Below are positions 7,588-17,120 of a stretch of 64,000 nucleotides of DNA, piece by piece (position 1 is the first letter of the stretch; every line of letters begins with the position of its first letter). A program made the translations under genes and the position numbers. Below the pieces are notes generated by a model. It was not told where the DNA came from. It made no database searches and saw only the letters and a list, made by a program, of their open reading frames with translations. Source of the stretch: Sciscionella marina DSM 45152. GTDB lineage: Bacteria; Actinomycetota; Actinomycetes; Mycobacteriales; Pseudonocardiaceae. The stretch covers positions 806,001 to 870,000 of the forward strand of contig NZ_KB905380.1 of NCBI RefSeq assembly GCF_000379465.1, written 5' to 3'.

Positions 7588-10344
7588 TTGACTTCACAGG
7601 GTGGAGAGCGCGTCCGGGTCATCCGTGACGGGGTCGCGGCGTACCTGCCGGACATCGACCCGGAGGAAACCGGCGAATGGCTGGATTCCTTCGACGGGAT
7701 GATGGCGAACGCGGGCAAACAGCGTGCGCGTTACCTCATGCTGCGGATGCTGGAGCGGGCGCGTGCGGAAGGCGTCGGTATCCCCGCGCTGACCACCACC
7801 GATTATGTGAACTCCATCCCCACCGAGCGGGAGCCGTGGTTCCCCGGTGACGAGGAGGCCGAGCGCCGTTACCGTGCGTGGATCCGGTGGAACGCGGCGA
7901 TGACCGTGCACCGTGCGCAGCGGCCCGGGGTGGGCGTCGGCGGGCACATCTCCACCTACGCGTCCTCGGCGAGCCTCTACGAGGTCGGGTTCAACCACTT
8001 CTTCCGCGGTAAGGACCACCCCAGCGGTGGGGACCAGGTCTACGTGCAGGGACACGCCTCCCCTGGCGTGTACGCGCGCGCCTTCCTCGAGGGCAGGCTC
8101 TCCGCCGAGCAGCTGGACGGGTTCCGTCAGGAGTACTCGCACGCCGGAGCGGGCGGCGGGCTGCCGTCCTACCCGCACCCGAGGCTGATGCAGGACTTCT
8201 GGGAGTTCCCCACGGTGTCCATGGGGCTCGGCCCGATGAACGCGATCTACCAGGCACGGTTCAACCGCTACCTGCACGACCGGGGCATCAAGGACACCAG
8301 CGATTCGCGGGTCTGGGCCTTCCTCGGCGACGGCGAGATGGACGAGGCGGAGTCGCGCGGTCTGGTGCACGTCGCCGCGAACGAGGGCCTGGACAATCTG
8401 ACCTTCGTGATCAACTGCAACTTGCAGCGCTTGGACGGGCCGGTGCGTGGGAACGGCAAGATCATCCAGGAGCTGGAGGGCTTCTTCCACGGCGCCGGCT
8501 GGAACGTCATCAAGGTGATCTGGGGCCGGGAGTGGGACTCGCTGCTGCACGCCGACAAGGACGGCGCGCTGGTCAATCTGATGAATGTCACCCCGGACGG
8601 GGACTACCAGACCTACAAGGCCAATGACGGCGCCTACGTGCGCGAGCACTTCTTCGGCCGGGATCCGCGCACCAAGGAACTGGTCAACGACATGTCCGAT
8701 GCCGAGGTGTGGAACCTCAAGCGCGGCGGGCACGACTACCGCAAGGTGTATGCCGCCTACAAGGCCGCGACCGAGCACCACGGGCAGCCGACGGTCATCC
8801 TGGCCAAGACCATCAAGGGGTACGGCCTCGGCCCGCACTTCGCCGGACGGAACGCGACCCACCAGATGAAGAAGATGACCCTGGACGACCTCAAGCTCTT
8901 CCGGGACGAGCTGCGCATCCCGATCTCGGACGCCGACCTGGAACGGGACCCCTATCTTCCGCCGTACTACCACCCCGGAAACGAGGACCCGGCGATCAAG
9001 TACCTGCTGGAACGCCGCCGCCAGCTCGGCGGTTTCGTCCCGCACCGCACGGAGAAGGCCAAGCCGCTCGTGCTGCCCGGCGACAAGGTCTACGACGTGA
9101 TCCGCAAGGGCTCGGGCAAGCAGGAAGTGGCCACCACGATGGCCTTCGTGCGGCTGGTGCGTGATCTGGCCAAGGACAAGGAGCTCGGCCCGCGGATCGT
9201 GCCGATCATCCCGGACGAGGCGCGCACCTTCGGGATGGACTCGATGTTCCCGACCCAGCAGATCTACAACCCGCACGGGCAGACCTACACCTCCGTGGAC
9301 GCGGACCTGATGCTGTCCTACAAGGAGTCCACGCACGGACAGATCCTGCACGAGGGCATCAACGAGGCCGGGTCCACCGCCTCGTTCACCGCGGTCGGCA
9401 CCTCGTACGCCACCCACAGCGAGCCGATGATCCCGATCTACATCTTCTACTCGATGTTCGGGTTCCAGCGCTCCGGTGACGGGCTCTGGGCGGCCGCCGA
9501 TCAGATGGCGCGCGGTTTCGTGCTGGGCGCGACCGCCGGGCGCACCACGCTGACCGGTGAGGGCCTGCAGCACGCGGACGGGCACTCGCTGCTGCTCGCC
9601 GCGACCAACCCGGCCGTGGTCGCCTACGACCCCTCGTGGTCGTTCGAGATCGCGCACATCGTCAAGGACGGGCTGCGCCGGATGTACGGCGAGAATGCCG
9701 AGCACGTGTACTACTACCTGACCGTCTACAACGAGCCGTACGTGCAGGCCCCGGAACCGGAGAACCTGGACGTGGACGGGCTGCTCAAGGGCCTGTACCG
9801 GTACCAGCTCGCTCCGGAGGGCGTCACCGGCCCGCGCGCGCAGATCCTGGTCTCCGGGGTACTCATGCCCGAGGCGCTGCGGGCCCAGCAGCTGCTGGCC
9901 GAGCAGTGGGGGGTCGCCGCGGACGTGTGGTCGGCCACCTCCTGGGCGCAGCTGCGCAGGGACGCGGAGGAGATCGACCGGCAGAGCCTGCTGCACCCCG
10001 AGCAGGAGGCGGGTACCCCGCACGTGACCTCGGCGCTCTCCGAGGCGGCCGGGCCGGTCGTCGCGGTCTCCGACTGGATGCGCGCGGTTCCGGACCTGAT
10101 CCGTCCGTGGGTGCCGAGCGACATGCTCACTCTCGGCGCGGACGGTTTCGGATTCTCCGACACGAGGCCCGCGGCGCGGCGGCACTTCCTCATCGATGCC
10201 GAATCGGTGGTCGCCGGAGTGCTCACGATGCTGGCCCGGCGCGGTGAGATCGAGCAGACGAAAGTCATCGAGGCGACCCGCAAGTACCAGCTCGAGGATG
10301 TGCAGGCCGCCGGTCCGCAGACCAGCGACTCCGGTGCCGCCTAG
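7588..10344 (+). CDS. aceE: pyruvate dehydrogenase E1 component, homodimeric type
   Basis: This thiamine-diphosphate enzyme decarboxylates pyruvate in the pyruvate dehydrogenase complex. The 918-residue protein carries [25 protein letters not shown], the ThDP motif from FLGDGEMDE to a following N-C-N, KTIKGYG and the later region [15 protein letters not shown]. The start is a TTG with AAGGAGA at 7577-7583; the frame is open further upstream but the protein family begins near [20 protein letters not shown], so the upstream ATG (7546) is disfavoured. It overlaps the converging MFS gene by 4 bp. Confidence 0.95.
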   Translation: MTSQGGERVRVIRDGVAAYLPDIDPEETGEWLDSFDGMMANAGKQRARYLMLRMLERARAEGVGIPALTTTDYVNSIPTEREPWFPGDEEAERRYRAWIRWNAAMTVHRAQRPGVGVGGHISTYASSASLYEVGFNHFFRGKDHPSGGDQVYVQGHASPGVYARAFLEGRLSAEQLDGFRQEYSHAGAGGGLPSYPHPRLMQDFWEFPTVSMGLGPMNAIYQARFNRYLHDRGIKDTSDSRVWAFLGDGEMDEAESRGLVHVAANEGLDNLTFVINCNLQRLDGPVRGNGKIIQELEGFFHGAGWNVIKVIWGREWDSLLHADKDGALVNLMNVTPDGDYQTYKANDGAYVREHFFGRDPRTKELVNDMSDAEVWNLKRGGHDYRKVYAAYKAATEHHGQPTVILAKTIKGYGLGPHFAGRNATHQMKKMTLDDLKLFRDELRIPISDADLERDPYLPPYYHPGNEDPAIKYLLERRRQLGGFVPHRTEKAKPLVLPGDKVYDVIRKGSGKQEVATTMAFVRLVRDLAKDKELGPRIVPIIPDEARTFGMDSMFPTQQIYNPHGQTYTSVDADLMLSYKESTHGQILHEGINEAGSTASFTAVGTSYATHSEPMIPIYIFYSMFGFQRSGDGLWAAADQMARGFVLGATAGRTTLTGEGLQHADGHSLLLAATNPAVVAYDPSWSFEIAHIVKDGLRRMYGENAEHVYYYLTVYNEPYVQAPEPENLDVDGLLKGLYRYQLAPEGVTGPRAQILVSGVLMPEALRAQQLLAEQWGVAADVWSATSWAQLRRDAEEIDRQSLLHPEQEAGTPHVTSALSEAAGPVVAVSDWMRAVPDLIRPWVPSDMLTLGADGFGFSDTRPAARRHFLIDAESVVAGVLTMLARRGEIEQTKVIEATRKYQLEDVQAAGPQTSDSGAA

Positions 10345-11540
10345 GCGAACACCAGCGCCGCGGCGAGCGCGGGACCGAAGGCGCTGCCGAGCTGATAACA
10401 GAGATTGAACAGGCCGAGCGCGGTCGACCGGTACTGGTCGGCCGCGCTCTGTGCTGCCCGCAGCCCGAGAGTGGCCTGGCCCGAGGAGGCCGCGCAGGCC
10501 GCGAGACCGATCGCGAGCGGGAACACCGCGCTGCCGCCGAGCAGGACGAGCAGCGGTGCCGCCGCACCGCTGCTCAGCAGCAGGCAGGCGAGCAGACGCA
10601 TCCGAAGCCGCCCGCCGAAGGTGGCGAGCAGCCAGGCCAGCCCGGCTCCCCCGAGCAGGGCGAACAGCTGCGCGGTGCCGATCTCCCCGGTCGCCCAGTC
10701 GTCGCGGGCCAGCAGCGCGGGAACGATGTAGAGCAGCGCGAAGTACGAGCTCGCGAGTACCAGTCCGAATGCGCTGAGCAGGCCGAACAGCGGCCGGGCC
10801 ACCACCGCGCGGGGCACGAACCCCTCGGGCGTCCTGTGGATGTGGAGCACGAGCAGCGTCCCGGCGAGCACCGCCCCGGACAGCGCCGGAACCGGGAACC
10901 GGGTCAGGTTGACCAGCGCGACCGCGAGGACCGCGAGCAGCAGCGCGCCGATCCCGTCGAACCGCAGCCCCGACCGGCGGGCGGGGTGCGGTAGTCCCCG
11001 CAGCACGGCGGGCACCGCGACGAGGCCGAGCACCGGAAGAGCGAGCGCGAGCGGCCAGCCCGCGAGGCGCGCGATCCAGGCACCGAGCAACGGGCCGATC
11101 GCGCCGCACATGCTGATCCCCGAGGTGACCAGGCCCATCCGCAGCGGGGATCCGGCCAGGTTCATCGCGATCACGACCAGCCCCGCACCCCCGATCCCCT
11201 GCGCGATCCGGGCGATCAGCAGCACCGCCAGCGTCGGTGCGAATACCGCGGCCGCCGCTCCGGCGAGCACGAGTGCGGTGCTGAGCAGCAGGGCGTAACG
11301 CAGGCCGCGCAGCCGGATCAGCCCCGCGAGCACCGGGGTACCGATCGCGATCGCCATCCCGAAGACCGTCCCGATCCAGGCCGTGGCGCCCGCCGTCGCC
11401 CCGAACCCGGCCGCGATATCGCCGAGCAGCAGCGTCGGGGTCGTCGTGCCGAACGAGAGCGGCGCGGCGAGCAGTACGAGAAACACCGCGGGCACCGTGG
11501 CCGTCCGTTCGGCCGCCCGCACCGATGTCATCGAAGACAT
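10341..11540 (-). CDS. MFS transporter
   Basis: This 399-residue integral membrane protein has about 12 hydrophobic helices. MFS signals include the motif between helices 2 and 3 ([13 protein letters not shown]) and [17 protein letters not shown] in helix 4, resembling drug-efflux members. The ribosome binding site GAGGAGGG lies directly upstream. The gene is divergent from a flavin reductase and a TetR regulator, so an efflux role under that regulator's control is likely. The substrate is unknown. Confidence 0.85.
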   Translation of the reverse strand: MSSMTSVRAAERTATVPAVFLVLLAAPLSFGTTTPTLLLGDIAAGFGATAGATAWIGTVFGMAIAIGTPVLAGLIRLRGLRYALLLSTALVLAGAAAAVFAPTLAVLLIARIAQGIGGAGLVVIAMNLAGSPLRMGLVTSGISMCGAIGPLLGAWIARLAGWPLALALPVLGLVAVPAVLRGLPHPARRSGLRFDGIGALLLAVLAVALVNLTRFPVPALSGAVLAGTLLVLHIHRTPEGFVPRAVVARPLFGLLSAFGLVLASSYFALLYIVPALLARDDWATGEIGTAQLFALLGGAGLAWLLATFGGRLRMRLLACLLLSSGAAAPLLVLLGGSAVFPLAIGLAACAASSGQATLGLRAAQSAADQYRSTALGLFNLCYQLGSAFGPALAAALVFA

Positions 11541-11562
11541 TCGCCCTCCTCAAGCCGGGTAC

Positions 11563-11619
11563 ACCAAATAGTGCATCCATTAAACTACACTACTTAGTTT
11601 TAGTGATGCACTACTTGGT
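11563..11619. promoter_or_regulatory. inverted-repeat operator in the MFS/reductase divergent region
   Basis: ACCAAATAGTGCATC (11563-11577) and GATGCACTACTTGGT (11605-11619) are inverted copies matching at 14 of 15 positions. The AT-rich spacer holds an inner pair AAACTA/TAGTTT. It lies between the MFS and reductase starts and is the likely binding site of the TetR protein encoded downstream. Confidence 0.65.
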
Positions 11620-11633
11620 TTACATTGATCGGC

Positions 11634-12224
11634 ATGCAGCGGAAACCACGCATCCTCGCCATCTCCGGAAGCCTGCGCACCGGATCGCACAACTCCGCCC
11701 TGGTGCGCGCCGCCGGGGCGCTCGTACCGGCCGGGTCCGACCTCGAATGGGACGACTCGCTCGGCCTGCTCCCGATGTACAACGCCGATCTGGACACCGA
11801 ACGGCCGCCGCGTACGGTCGCCGGGCTGCGGGCCCGGTTCGCCGCGGCCGACGGGCTGCTCATCGCGACCCCGGAGCACAACGCCTCGATCCCGGCCGCG
11901 CTGAAGAACCTGATCGACTGGGCGAGCACCACCCCGCTCGCGGAGCTGCACGGCAAGCCGGTCGCGATCCTCGGCGCTTCCCCCGGCGCCCTCGGTACGG
12001 CGCGTGCCCAGTTGGCGCTGCGCCAGATTCTCGCCTCCCTCGGTGCCGAGGTACTCACCAAACCCGAGATCACGGTCTTCCGCGCGCACGAGCGCATCGC
12101 CGAGGACGGCACGCTCACCGACGAGTTCACCGTCCGGCTGCTGACCGAACTGATCACCGCACTGCTCGCGCGGATCCGCGCCGATCGGCCTGCCGCTACG
12201 CTGCAGCGGGCACAGAGCGCGTGA
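11634..12224 (+). CDS. NADPH-dependent FMN reductase-family protein
   Basis: This is a flavodoxin-like oxidoreductase of the azoreductase/chromate-reductase family. Visible motifs are ILAISGSLRTGSHN (phosphate-binding loop for FMN), TPEHNASIPAALKNLIDW and LGASPGALGTARAQ. The ATG at 11634 was chosen over the TTG at 11625. Length is 196 residues. It probably forms an operon with the TetR gene 10 bp downstream. Quinone or xenobiotic reduction is a plausible role, not shown. Confidence 0.88.
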   Translation: MQRKPRILAISGSLRTGSHNSALVRAAGALVPAGSDLEWDDSLGLLPMYNADLDTERPPRTVAGLRARFAAADGLLIATPEHNASIPAALKNLIDWASTTPLAELHGKPVAILGASPGALGTARAQLALRQILASLGAEVLTKPEITVFRAHERIAEDGTLTDEFTVRLLTELITALLARIRADRPAATLQRAQSA

Positions 12225-12234
12225 AGGGAGAGGT

Positions 12235-12873
12235 ATGACCGGCTCGCACGGTATGCCGGAGAAGCGGCGCGCGATCGCGGCCGCGGCGCGGGTGGTGTTC
12301 GGCCGCGAGGGCTACACCCGGGCGAGCGTGGACGCGATCGCCACCGAGGCCGGTGTCTCGAAGCGCACTATCTACAACCACTTCGCCGACAAGGAAGAGC
12401 TCTTCCGCGCGGTGACGATCGAGGGCGCCGACGAGGTCACCGAGACCATCAACACGCTGATGGAACGGCATCTGCGCAAGATTCTCGACCTCCAGGAGGA
12501 CCTGATCGCGTTCGGCGTGGACCGGGTCCGGGCGATCTACGAGTTTCCCGAGCACTACGCGCTCGTGCGCGCCCTGCAAGCCGAGGTCACCCGGTTGCCC
12601 GAGCAGACGCTCGAGGCCTGGACCGCGGCCGGACCGGCGACCGCGCATCAACGGCTGGCCCCGTATCTCCAGGCGATCGCCGACCGCGGACTGCTCGCCT
12701 TCGAGGACGCGAACAAGGCCGCGAACCACTTCAACCTGCTCACCGTCACCGATGTACTGCAGCGCACCTACTACGGCGCCCTCCCGCTCGCCGAGTCCGC
12801 GGCCCGGGAGATCGTCACCGACGGGGTGCGCGCCTTCCTCCGCCTCTACGGAGTCCAGAACTCCGCGAAATGA
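12235..12873 (+). CDS. TetR-family regulator
   Basis: The N-terminal helix-turn-helix reads VDAIATEAGVSKRTIYNHF, followed by DKEELFRAV. The C-terminal ligand domain resembles the AefR-like class. The 212-residue protein has a good ribosome binding site (AAGGGAGAGG). Being in one operon with the flavin reductase and divergent from the MFS gene, it probably senses a toxic substrate handled by both. Its 3' end overlaps the converging SRPBCC-like gene by 28 bp. Confidence 0.9.
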   Translation: MTGSHGMPEKRRAIAAAARVVFGREGYTRASVDAIATEAGVSKRTIYNHFADKEELFRAVTIEGADEVTETINTLMERHLRKILDLQEDLIAFGVDRVRAIYEFPEHYALVRALQAEVTRLPEQTLEAWTAAGPATAHQRLAPYLQAIADRGLLAFEDANKAANHFNLLTVTDVLQRTYYGALPLAESAAREIVTDGVRAFLRLYGVQNSAK

Positions 12874-13790
12874 TCGGGAAACCACTGCTGGTACCGCTCG
12901 GTGAGCGCGGTCAGCTCCGTTCCCTCGACCGGCCCGGCCCCGGGTGCGAGCCCGTGCATCCGGCGCATCAGCACGAGCAGGTGCAGATGCCAGGCGGCCA
13001 TGAAGGCGAACGCCGCCGGGCGCGAGCGGACATCGACCAGGTGATCGAGCCGGATCCAGGCCCCGTAGCCGGGTGTCTCGTGCAGTTCCCAGCGCACCGA
13101 ACCGGCCGGCCCGCGGTCGTGCGCTGCCTCGAACTCCAGCACCCGCCCCTCGACGAGTTCGGTGACCGTCCCGGCGCGGAACGGGAACCCGGCGGCGTTC
13201 GCGGTCGGGGCGACGCCGTCGTGCAGCACCGACCAGACGTACTCCCTGGACAGGCCGAGCAGATCGCGGTCGAAGCGGATCAGCTCCCCGGCCAGGGTCA
13301 GGTGCGGGGTGCCGCGGTGCTGGGCGAACCCGCTCGTCATGGCGAGCGCGCGGGACACCGGCAACCGGGGACGGCGCGGGCTGCCGCCGTCGAGCAGGGT
13401 GGCCAGCCTCCCGTAACAGGCCTCCCAGGCCGCGGCGCACCGGGCGGCGGCCAGCCCGTTGCGCCACGGTTCCGCGCCGTGGAAGACGTGGTGCAGCCCG
13501 AGTTCGCGGGCGCCTGGATCGAGCCGGATGCGCACCTCGTCGGAGCCGAGACGCATCGCGTACTCCCCGCCGTGGGCGGGCACCGGCTGGCTCGGTTCGA
13601 CGGGTTCCGCGGGTTCGGCGGAGACCGGGAGCTGTAGCCAGCGAGCACGCATCCGCTCGTCGGTGATCGCACGTTCGAGCGCGGCCGGGCTGTGCCCTGC
13701 GAACCGCCCTTCGACGCCGACCGCGTATCCGCCGAGCTGTTCATCGTGCCGGAAGCACACCCGGCTTCGCGGCCTGTGCCTACCTCGCAT
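12846..13790 (-). CDS. degenerate double-SRPBCC (START-like) protein, paralogue 1
   Basis: I read this 314-residue protein as two SRPBCC modules. The first starts LGGYAVGV and includes AITDERMRARWL; it is shortened and lacks several strands. The second runs from IRFDRDLLGLSREYVWSVL through VLEFEAAHD and GSVRWELHE to the closing helix FMAAWHLHLLVLMRRMHG. It is clearly similar along its length to the next gene (paralogue 2) and, more distantly, to the protein at 17429-18355. Such domains bind hydrophobic ligands; none is known here. The start at 13790 aligns with the paralogue. Confidence 0.6.
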   Translation of the reverse strand: MRGRHRPRSRVCFRHDEQLGGYAVGVEGRFAGHSPAALERAITDERMRARWLQLPVSAEPAEPVEPSQPVPAHGGEYAMRLGSDEVRIRLDPGARELGLHHVFHGAEPWRNGLAAARCAAAWEACYGRLATLLDGGSPRRPRLPVSRALAMTSGFAQHRGTPHLTLAGELIRFDRDLLGLSREYVWSVLHDGVAPTANAAGFPFRAGTVTELVEGRVLEFEAAHDRGPAGSVRWELHETPGYGAWIRLDHLVDVRSRPAAFAFMAAWHLHLLVLMRRMHGLAPGAGPVEGTELTALTERYQQWFPDHFAEFWTP

Positions 13791-13870
13791 GCGCACGCAT
13801 GGTAGCGCCGGGTGAATGAGATTCACCACACCCGATTTCGGCGGCTCACCGCCGCTGAGCCGGATCCGGC

Positions 13871-14836
13871 TCAGTAATCGTCGAAATCCTCGATGTCCCC
13901 GGGATCGGCGAACACGTCGGGATACTTGTCGACGAGGTGCTCGGCGAGCATCTCGATCGTGTACTCGTCGTTCGGGTCGAGGGTGCCCAGCGACAACCCG
14001 TGTGCCCTGCGCAGCAGCGCCTCGATGTGCAGCTGCCAGGAGGCGAGGAACATGTACAGCTCGCTCACCGCGTCCTCGTCGACCAGGTGATCCATCCGCA
14101 CCCACCGCCCGTACTGCGGGTCCTCGTGCAGCTCCCAGCGCACCGAACCGGCGGGCACGCCATGGCGCACGTCGAACTCGAGCACCGAGCCCGGGGTGGC
14201 CTCGGTGATCCCGGCCGCGGTGAGCCCGCACGCGACGGCCACCTCGGCCGGGGCACCGTCCGCGTACAGCATCGCCCACAGCCGCTGCGGATCGAGGCCG
14301 AGCAGATCGCGATCGAAGCGCAGCAGGTCCCCGTCGACGGTCAGCCGGGGCGCGCCCGAGTCCTGGCCCATCCACTTGGTGGCGTCCATGGCCCTGGCGA
14401 CCGCGAGCGTGCTCGCCCGCGGCGCACCACCGGCGAGCACCGTGCGCAGCCTGCCGAAGCAGGTTTCCCACCCGGCCGCGCACCGGCCCGCGGCGAGCCC
14501 GGCATTCCACGGTTCACGCCCGCCGAAGACCTGATCCACCCGCAGCAGCCCGTGCGCGAACCGCAGCCGGACCTCGTCGGACCCGAAATCCATGCGATAG
14601 GCCCACAGGGTGTCCTCGATCGACAGGGGTTCCGGATCGCCGAGCGGGATCGAGTCCGGGGTCGCCGGCGGGGAAAGCCACCGCGCGCGGCACGCCGGGT
14701 CGGTGAGGGCCTGCTCGATCGCCTCCGCGGAGTCCTCGAACGGCCGTGCCACCGAGAGTACGTAGCCCCCGAGATCCGTATCGTGCCGGAACCACCTCCG
14801 GACACCCTGTCCACGCTTTCGCGGTGTTCGTCGCAC
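13871..14836 (-). CDS. degenerate double-SRPBCC (START-like) protein, paralogue 2
   Basis: A tandem paralogue of the gene at 12846-13790, sharing FRHD.LGGY near the N-terminus, FDRDLLGL in the middle and the GSVRWELHE.P.YG segment. The closing helix reads MFLASWQLHIEALLRRAHG. An acidic tail (GDIEDFDDY) ends the protein. The GTG at 14836 is preferred: a -10 TAGACT ends 7 bases before it and it aligns with the paralogue's N-terminus. No regulator or enzyme is attached. Ligand and role are unknown. Confidence 0.6.
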   Translation of the reverse strand: MRRTPRKRGQGVRRWFRHDTDLGGYVLSVARPFEDSAEAIEQALTDPACRARWLSPPATPDSIPLGDPEPLSIEDTLWAYRMDFGSDEVRLRFAHGLLRVDQVFGGREPWNAGLAAGRCAAGWETCFGRLRTVLAGGAPRASTLAVARAMDATKWMGQDSGAPRLTVDGDLLRFDRDLLGLDPQRLWAMLYADGAPAEVAVACGLTAAGITEATPGSVLEFDVRHGVPAGSVRWELHEDPQYGRWVRMDHLVDEDAVSELYMFLASWQLHIEALLRRAHGLSLGTLDPNDEYTIEMLAEHLVDKYPDVFADPGDIEDFDDY

Positions 14837-14843
14837 GCACCGA

Positions 14844-14849
14844 AGTCTA
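14844..14849 (-). promoter_or_regulatory. -10 element of a leaderless SRPBCC-like gene
   Basis: On the minus strand TAGACT ends 7 bases before the GTG at 14836. Confidence 0.5.
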
Positions 14850-14911
14850 GTCCACACCGGGGGCCGTATCCGGCCCTTCAGTGGAAAACCCGAGCGGTGG
14901 AAAACCCGGCC

Positions 14912-15544
14912 TCAGACCGCGACGGCCTCCCGGGCCGCGAGCACCTGCCTGCGGCTGCGCACCCACGTCAGCCAGCCGTAGATCACCAGTGCGGCGAACG
15001 CGATGTACACGATGGCCGAGAAATACAGCCCGGTCGCCAGCTGCAGCGGGACCCCGATCGCGTCCACGAGCAGCCACAGCAGCCAGAACTCGATCATCCG
15101 CAGTCCCTGTGCGAGATAGGCAACGGCGGTTCCGACGAGGATCGCCGCGTCCGGCCACGGTGCCCAGGAGGCATCCAGCGCGTCGAGCAGCAGCGCGGTG
15201 CCGATGGTGCCGAGTACGAGCAGCGCGGCGAGCAGCCCGCGCTGTTTCCAGGTGGCCACGCGCACCACGACGCCGTGCACCGGATCGCGGCGGCGCAGCC
15301 AGGCGATGAGCCCGTACACGGCGATCACGAACACGATCACCTGGCGGATCGCGAGCCCGCCGAGATCGGCGGAGAGGTAGACGGAGAACAGCAGCACACA
15401 GGCGAGGATCTGCACCGGCCAGGTCAGCATCATCCGCCGCTGGGCGAGGAACACCACGGCGAGCGCGGCGAGCTGCCCGATCAGCTCGGCATAGGAGACC
15501 CGTTCCCCGAAGGCCTGGAAACCGTACTGCGCGATGGCCGACAC
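14912..15544 (-). CDS. pnuX: PnuC-family transporter, probable riboflavin importer (PnuX/RibM)
   Basis: The 210-residue protein has seven to eight predicted helices and PnuC-like features: QRRMMLTWPVQI, a cytosolic RRRDPVHG stretch, a tryptophan-rich helix WLLWLLVDAIGVPLQ and a basic C-terminus. PnuC proteins normally carry nicotinamide riboside. An FMN riboswitch lies directly upstream, and FMN-riboswitch-controlled PnuC relatives in Corynebacterium (PnuX) and Streptomyces (RibM) import riboflavin, so that substrate is inferred. The GTG at 15544 has a strong GAAGGAG site. Confidence 0.82.
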   Translation of the reverse strand: MSAIAQYGFQAFGERVSYAELIGQLAALAVVFLAQRRMMLTWPVQILACVLLFSVYLSADLGGLAIRQVIVFVIAVYGLIAWLRRRDPVHGVVVRVATWKQRGLLAALLVLGTIGTALLLDALDASWAPWPDAAILVGTAVAYLAQGLRMIEFWLLWLLVDAIGVPLQLATGLYFSAIVYIAFAALVIYGWLTWVRSRRQVLAAREAVAV

Positions 15545-15554
15545 GTCGCTCTCC

Positions 15555-15571
15555 TTCCCGGTGCCCGGGAA
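15555..15571 (-). promoter_or_regulatory. ribosome-binding-site-sequestering hairpin
   Basis: On the minus strand TTCCCGG pairs with CCGGGAA around a 3-base loop. The second arm runs into the AAGGAG of the transporter gene, so folding would mask it. This is the likely translational output of the riboswitch. Confidence 0.6.
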
Positions 15572-15617
15572 GCAGCACGACGGCAGCGGGCGCACACCGC
15601 ACCCACCTGGGGTCGCC

Positions 15618-15763
15618 TGCGTTCCTCCCATCCGGACTTTCACCGTCGGCTCCGGAATCACACCGGATCGGCCGGCCGGCACCTGCTCGCCGACCGGTTC
15701 GCGGGCTTCGGGTTGGTCACCCCGTCACCGCCGGTTCGGATTTTCACCGAGCCCCGGAACACA
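15618..15763 (-). promoter_or_regulatory. FMN riboswitch (RFN element)
   Basis: Read on the minus strand, the conserved RFN blocks occur in order: GGGGCTCGGTGAAAATCC, GAACCGGCGGTGACGGG, AGCCCGCGAAC, CCGGTGTGATTCCGG, then GCCGACGGTGAAAGTCCGG and ATGGGAGGAACG. The closing P1 helix pairs TGTGTTCC (15763-15756) with GGAACGCA (15625-15618) over 8 bp. Spacing to the transporter start is 73 bases and includes the masking hairpin. FMN binding should turn the transporter off. Confidence 0.95.
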
Positions 15764-15885
15764 CCCTCGGCAAACATCATGCACCAGCGCCTGTATTCCC
15801 GGTCCCTCCGAACGCAGCGCATGCTGTGTGCCCTACCACAGACCGCACGCGCGAACCTCCGGCACAGCCGTGCGAGGCTTGGCGC

Positions 15886-17085
15886 ATGGCAGCACGGGAG
15901 GCGCGGAAATCCGACCAGCCGCGCGGCGGGCTCTCCGCGACGACACTGCGGGCCATCGAACGCGCTTCCGGGGAATTCGCCACCAGCGCGGTCGAGGAGA
16001 TGCAACGCCGCCTCCCCTGGTTCACCAAGATGACGGCGGACCAGCGGGCGAGCGTCAAGCTGGTGGTGCAGACCGGGGCCGCGGGCTTCGTCGAGTGGTT
16101 CCACGATCCGCGCAGCGCGCTGCGCATGACGGTGCTGACCTTCCGCGGCGCACCACGCGACCTCTCCCGCTGGGTGAGCCTGCGCCAGACGGTCGAACTG
16201 GTGCGGGTGGCGATCGAGGTCTACGAGGAGCACATTCCCTCCCTCGCACGGGATGACGCCGAACGCGACCGGCTCACCGAGGCGGTGCTGCGCTACGGGC
16301 GCGAGGTCGCTTTCGCCGCCGCCACCTCCTACGCCGCGGCCGCCGAGTCCCGTGGTGCCTGGGACGCCCGGCTCGAAGCGCTCGTGGTGGACGGGATCGT
16401 GCGCGGTGACGCCGAGGAGACCCTGTTGTCCAGGGCGGCCGCGCTCGGCTGGGCACCCGGAGCGCCGGCGACCGTGATCGTCGGCGGCTCGCCATCGGAG
16501 GACCAGCCGACCATGCTCTACGAGGTGCGCAACCGGGCCGCGCGCACCGGGCGCCCGGTGCTGATCGGGGTGCAGGGTGAACGGCTCGTCGTGGTGCTCG
16601 GCGGCCCGATCGAGCGGCCGACCGAACTCGAGGACCTGAACCGGATGGCGGAGGTGTTCGCCGAGGGACCGGTGATCGCCGGGCCGACCGTGCCCCGGCT
16701 CGCGGAAGCGCACCGCAGCGCGGCGGAGGCGCTCTCCGGACTGCGCGCGGTCGCCGGGTGGCCCTCGGCGCCGCGGCCGGTGCGCGCCGTGGACCTGCTT
16801 CCTGAGCGGGCACTCGACGGGGACGGCGACGCGCAAGCGCAGCTGGTGGAACAGATCGCGCGCCCGCTCGAGGACTCCGGCGGGGCACTGCTCGAGACCG
16901 TGCAGACCTACCTCGAGGCGGGCGGGGTGCTGGAGAGCTGCGCCCGCCAGCTCTACGTGCACCCGAACACCGTGCGCTACCGGCTCAAGCGCACCACGGA
17001 GCTGACCGGACGCAATCCGCTCGACGCGCGCGACGCACACGTGCTGCGGATCGCGCTCACCGTCGGCAGGCTCGGCCATTCCTAG
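15886..17085 (+). CDS. fasR: PucR-family regulator of fatty-acid synthesis (FasR/Rv2242-like)
   Basis: The C-terminus (about 335-395) is the PucR helix-turn-helix, LETVQTYLEAGGVLESCARQ followed by LYVHPNTVRYRLKR. The middle carries a GGDEF-like sensory fold and the N-terminus an RsbR/CdaR-like all-helical domain. The Streptomyces homologue FasR (SCO2386) sits just upstream of fabD and activates fabD-fabH-acpP-fabF; Rv2242 holds the same position in mycobacteria. Here an ArsR/SRPBCC pair separates it from fabD. The ATG at 15886 is preferred over an in-frame ATG at 15826. Length is 399 residues. Confidence 0.85.
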   Translation: MAAREARKSDQPRGGLSATTLRAIERASGEFATSAVEEMQRRLPWFTKMTADQRASVKLVVQTGAAGFVEWFHDPRSALRMTVLTFRGAPRDLSRWVSLRQTVELVRVAIEVYEEHIPSLARDDAERDRLTEAVLRYGREVAFAAATSYAAAAESRGAWDARLEALVVDGIVRGDAEETLLSRAAALGWAPGAPATVIVGGSPSEDQPTMLYEVRNRAARTGRPVLIGVQGERLVVVLGGPIERPTELEDLNRMAEVFAEGPVIAGPTVPRLAEAHRSAAEALSGLRAVAGWPSAPRPVRAVDLLPERALDGDGDAQAQLVEQIARPLEDSGGALLETVQTYLEAGGVLESCARQLYVHPNTVRYRLKRTTELTGRNPLDARDAHVLRIALTVGRLGHS

Positions 17086-17108
17086 TTGACCCTATATGCC
17101 GAGTTGGT

Positions 17109-17114
17109 TATATT
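17109..17114 (+). promoter_or_regulatory. -10 element of the leaderless arsR-type gene
   Basis: TATATT ends 6 bases before the ATG at 17121. No purine-rich ribosome binding site is present. Confidence 0.6.
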
Positions 17115-17120
17115 ACTGAC

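Noticed and set aside
7594-11580. 1328-residue minus-strand ORF opposite aceE and in a shifted frame of the MFS gene
   Set aside because: It covers two strongly supported genes and has Arg/Gly/His-rich composition typical of antisense frames.
13937-16033. 698-residue plus-strand ORF over the SRPBCC paralogue and pnuX genes
   Set aside because: Antisense of recognised genes and the FMN riboswitch; no coding features.
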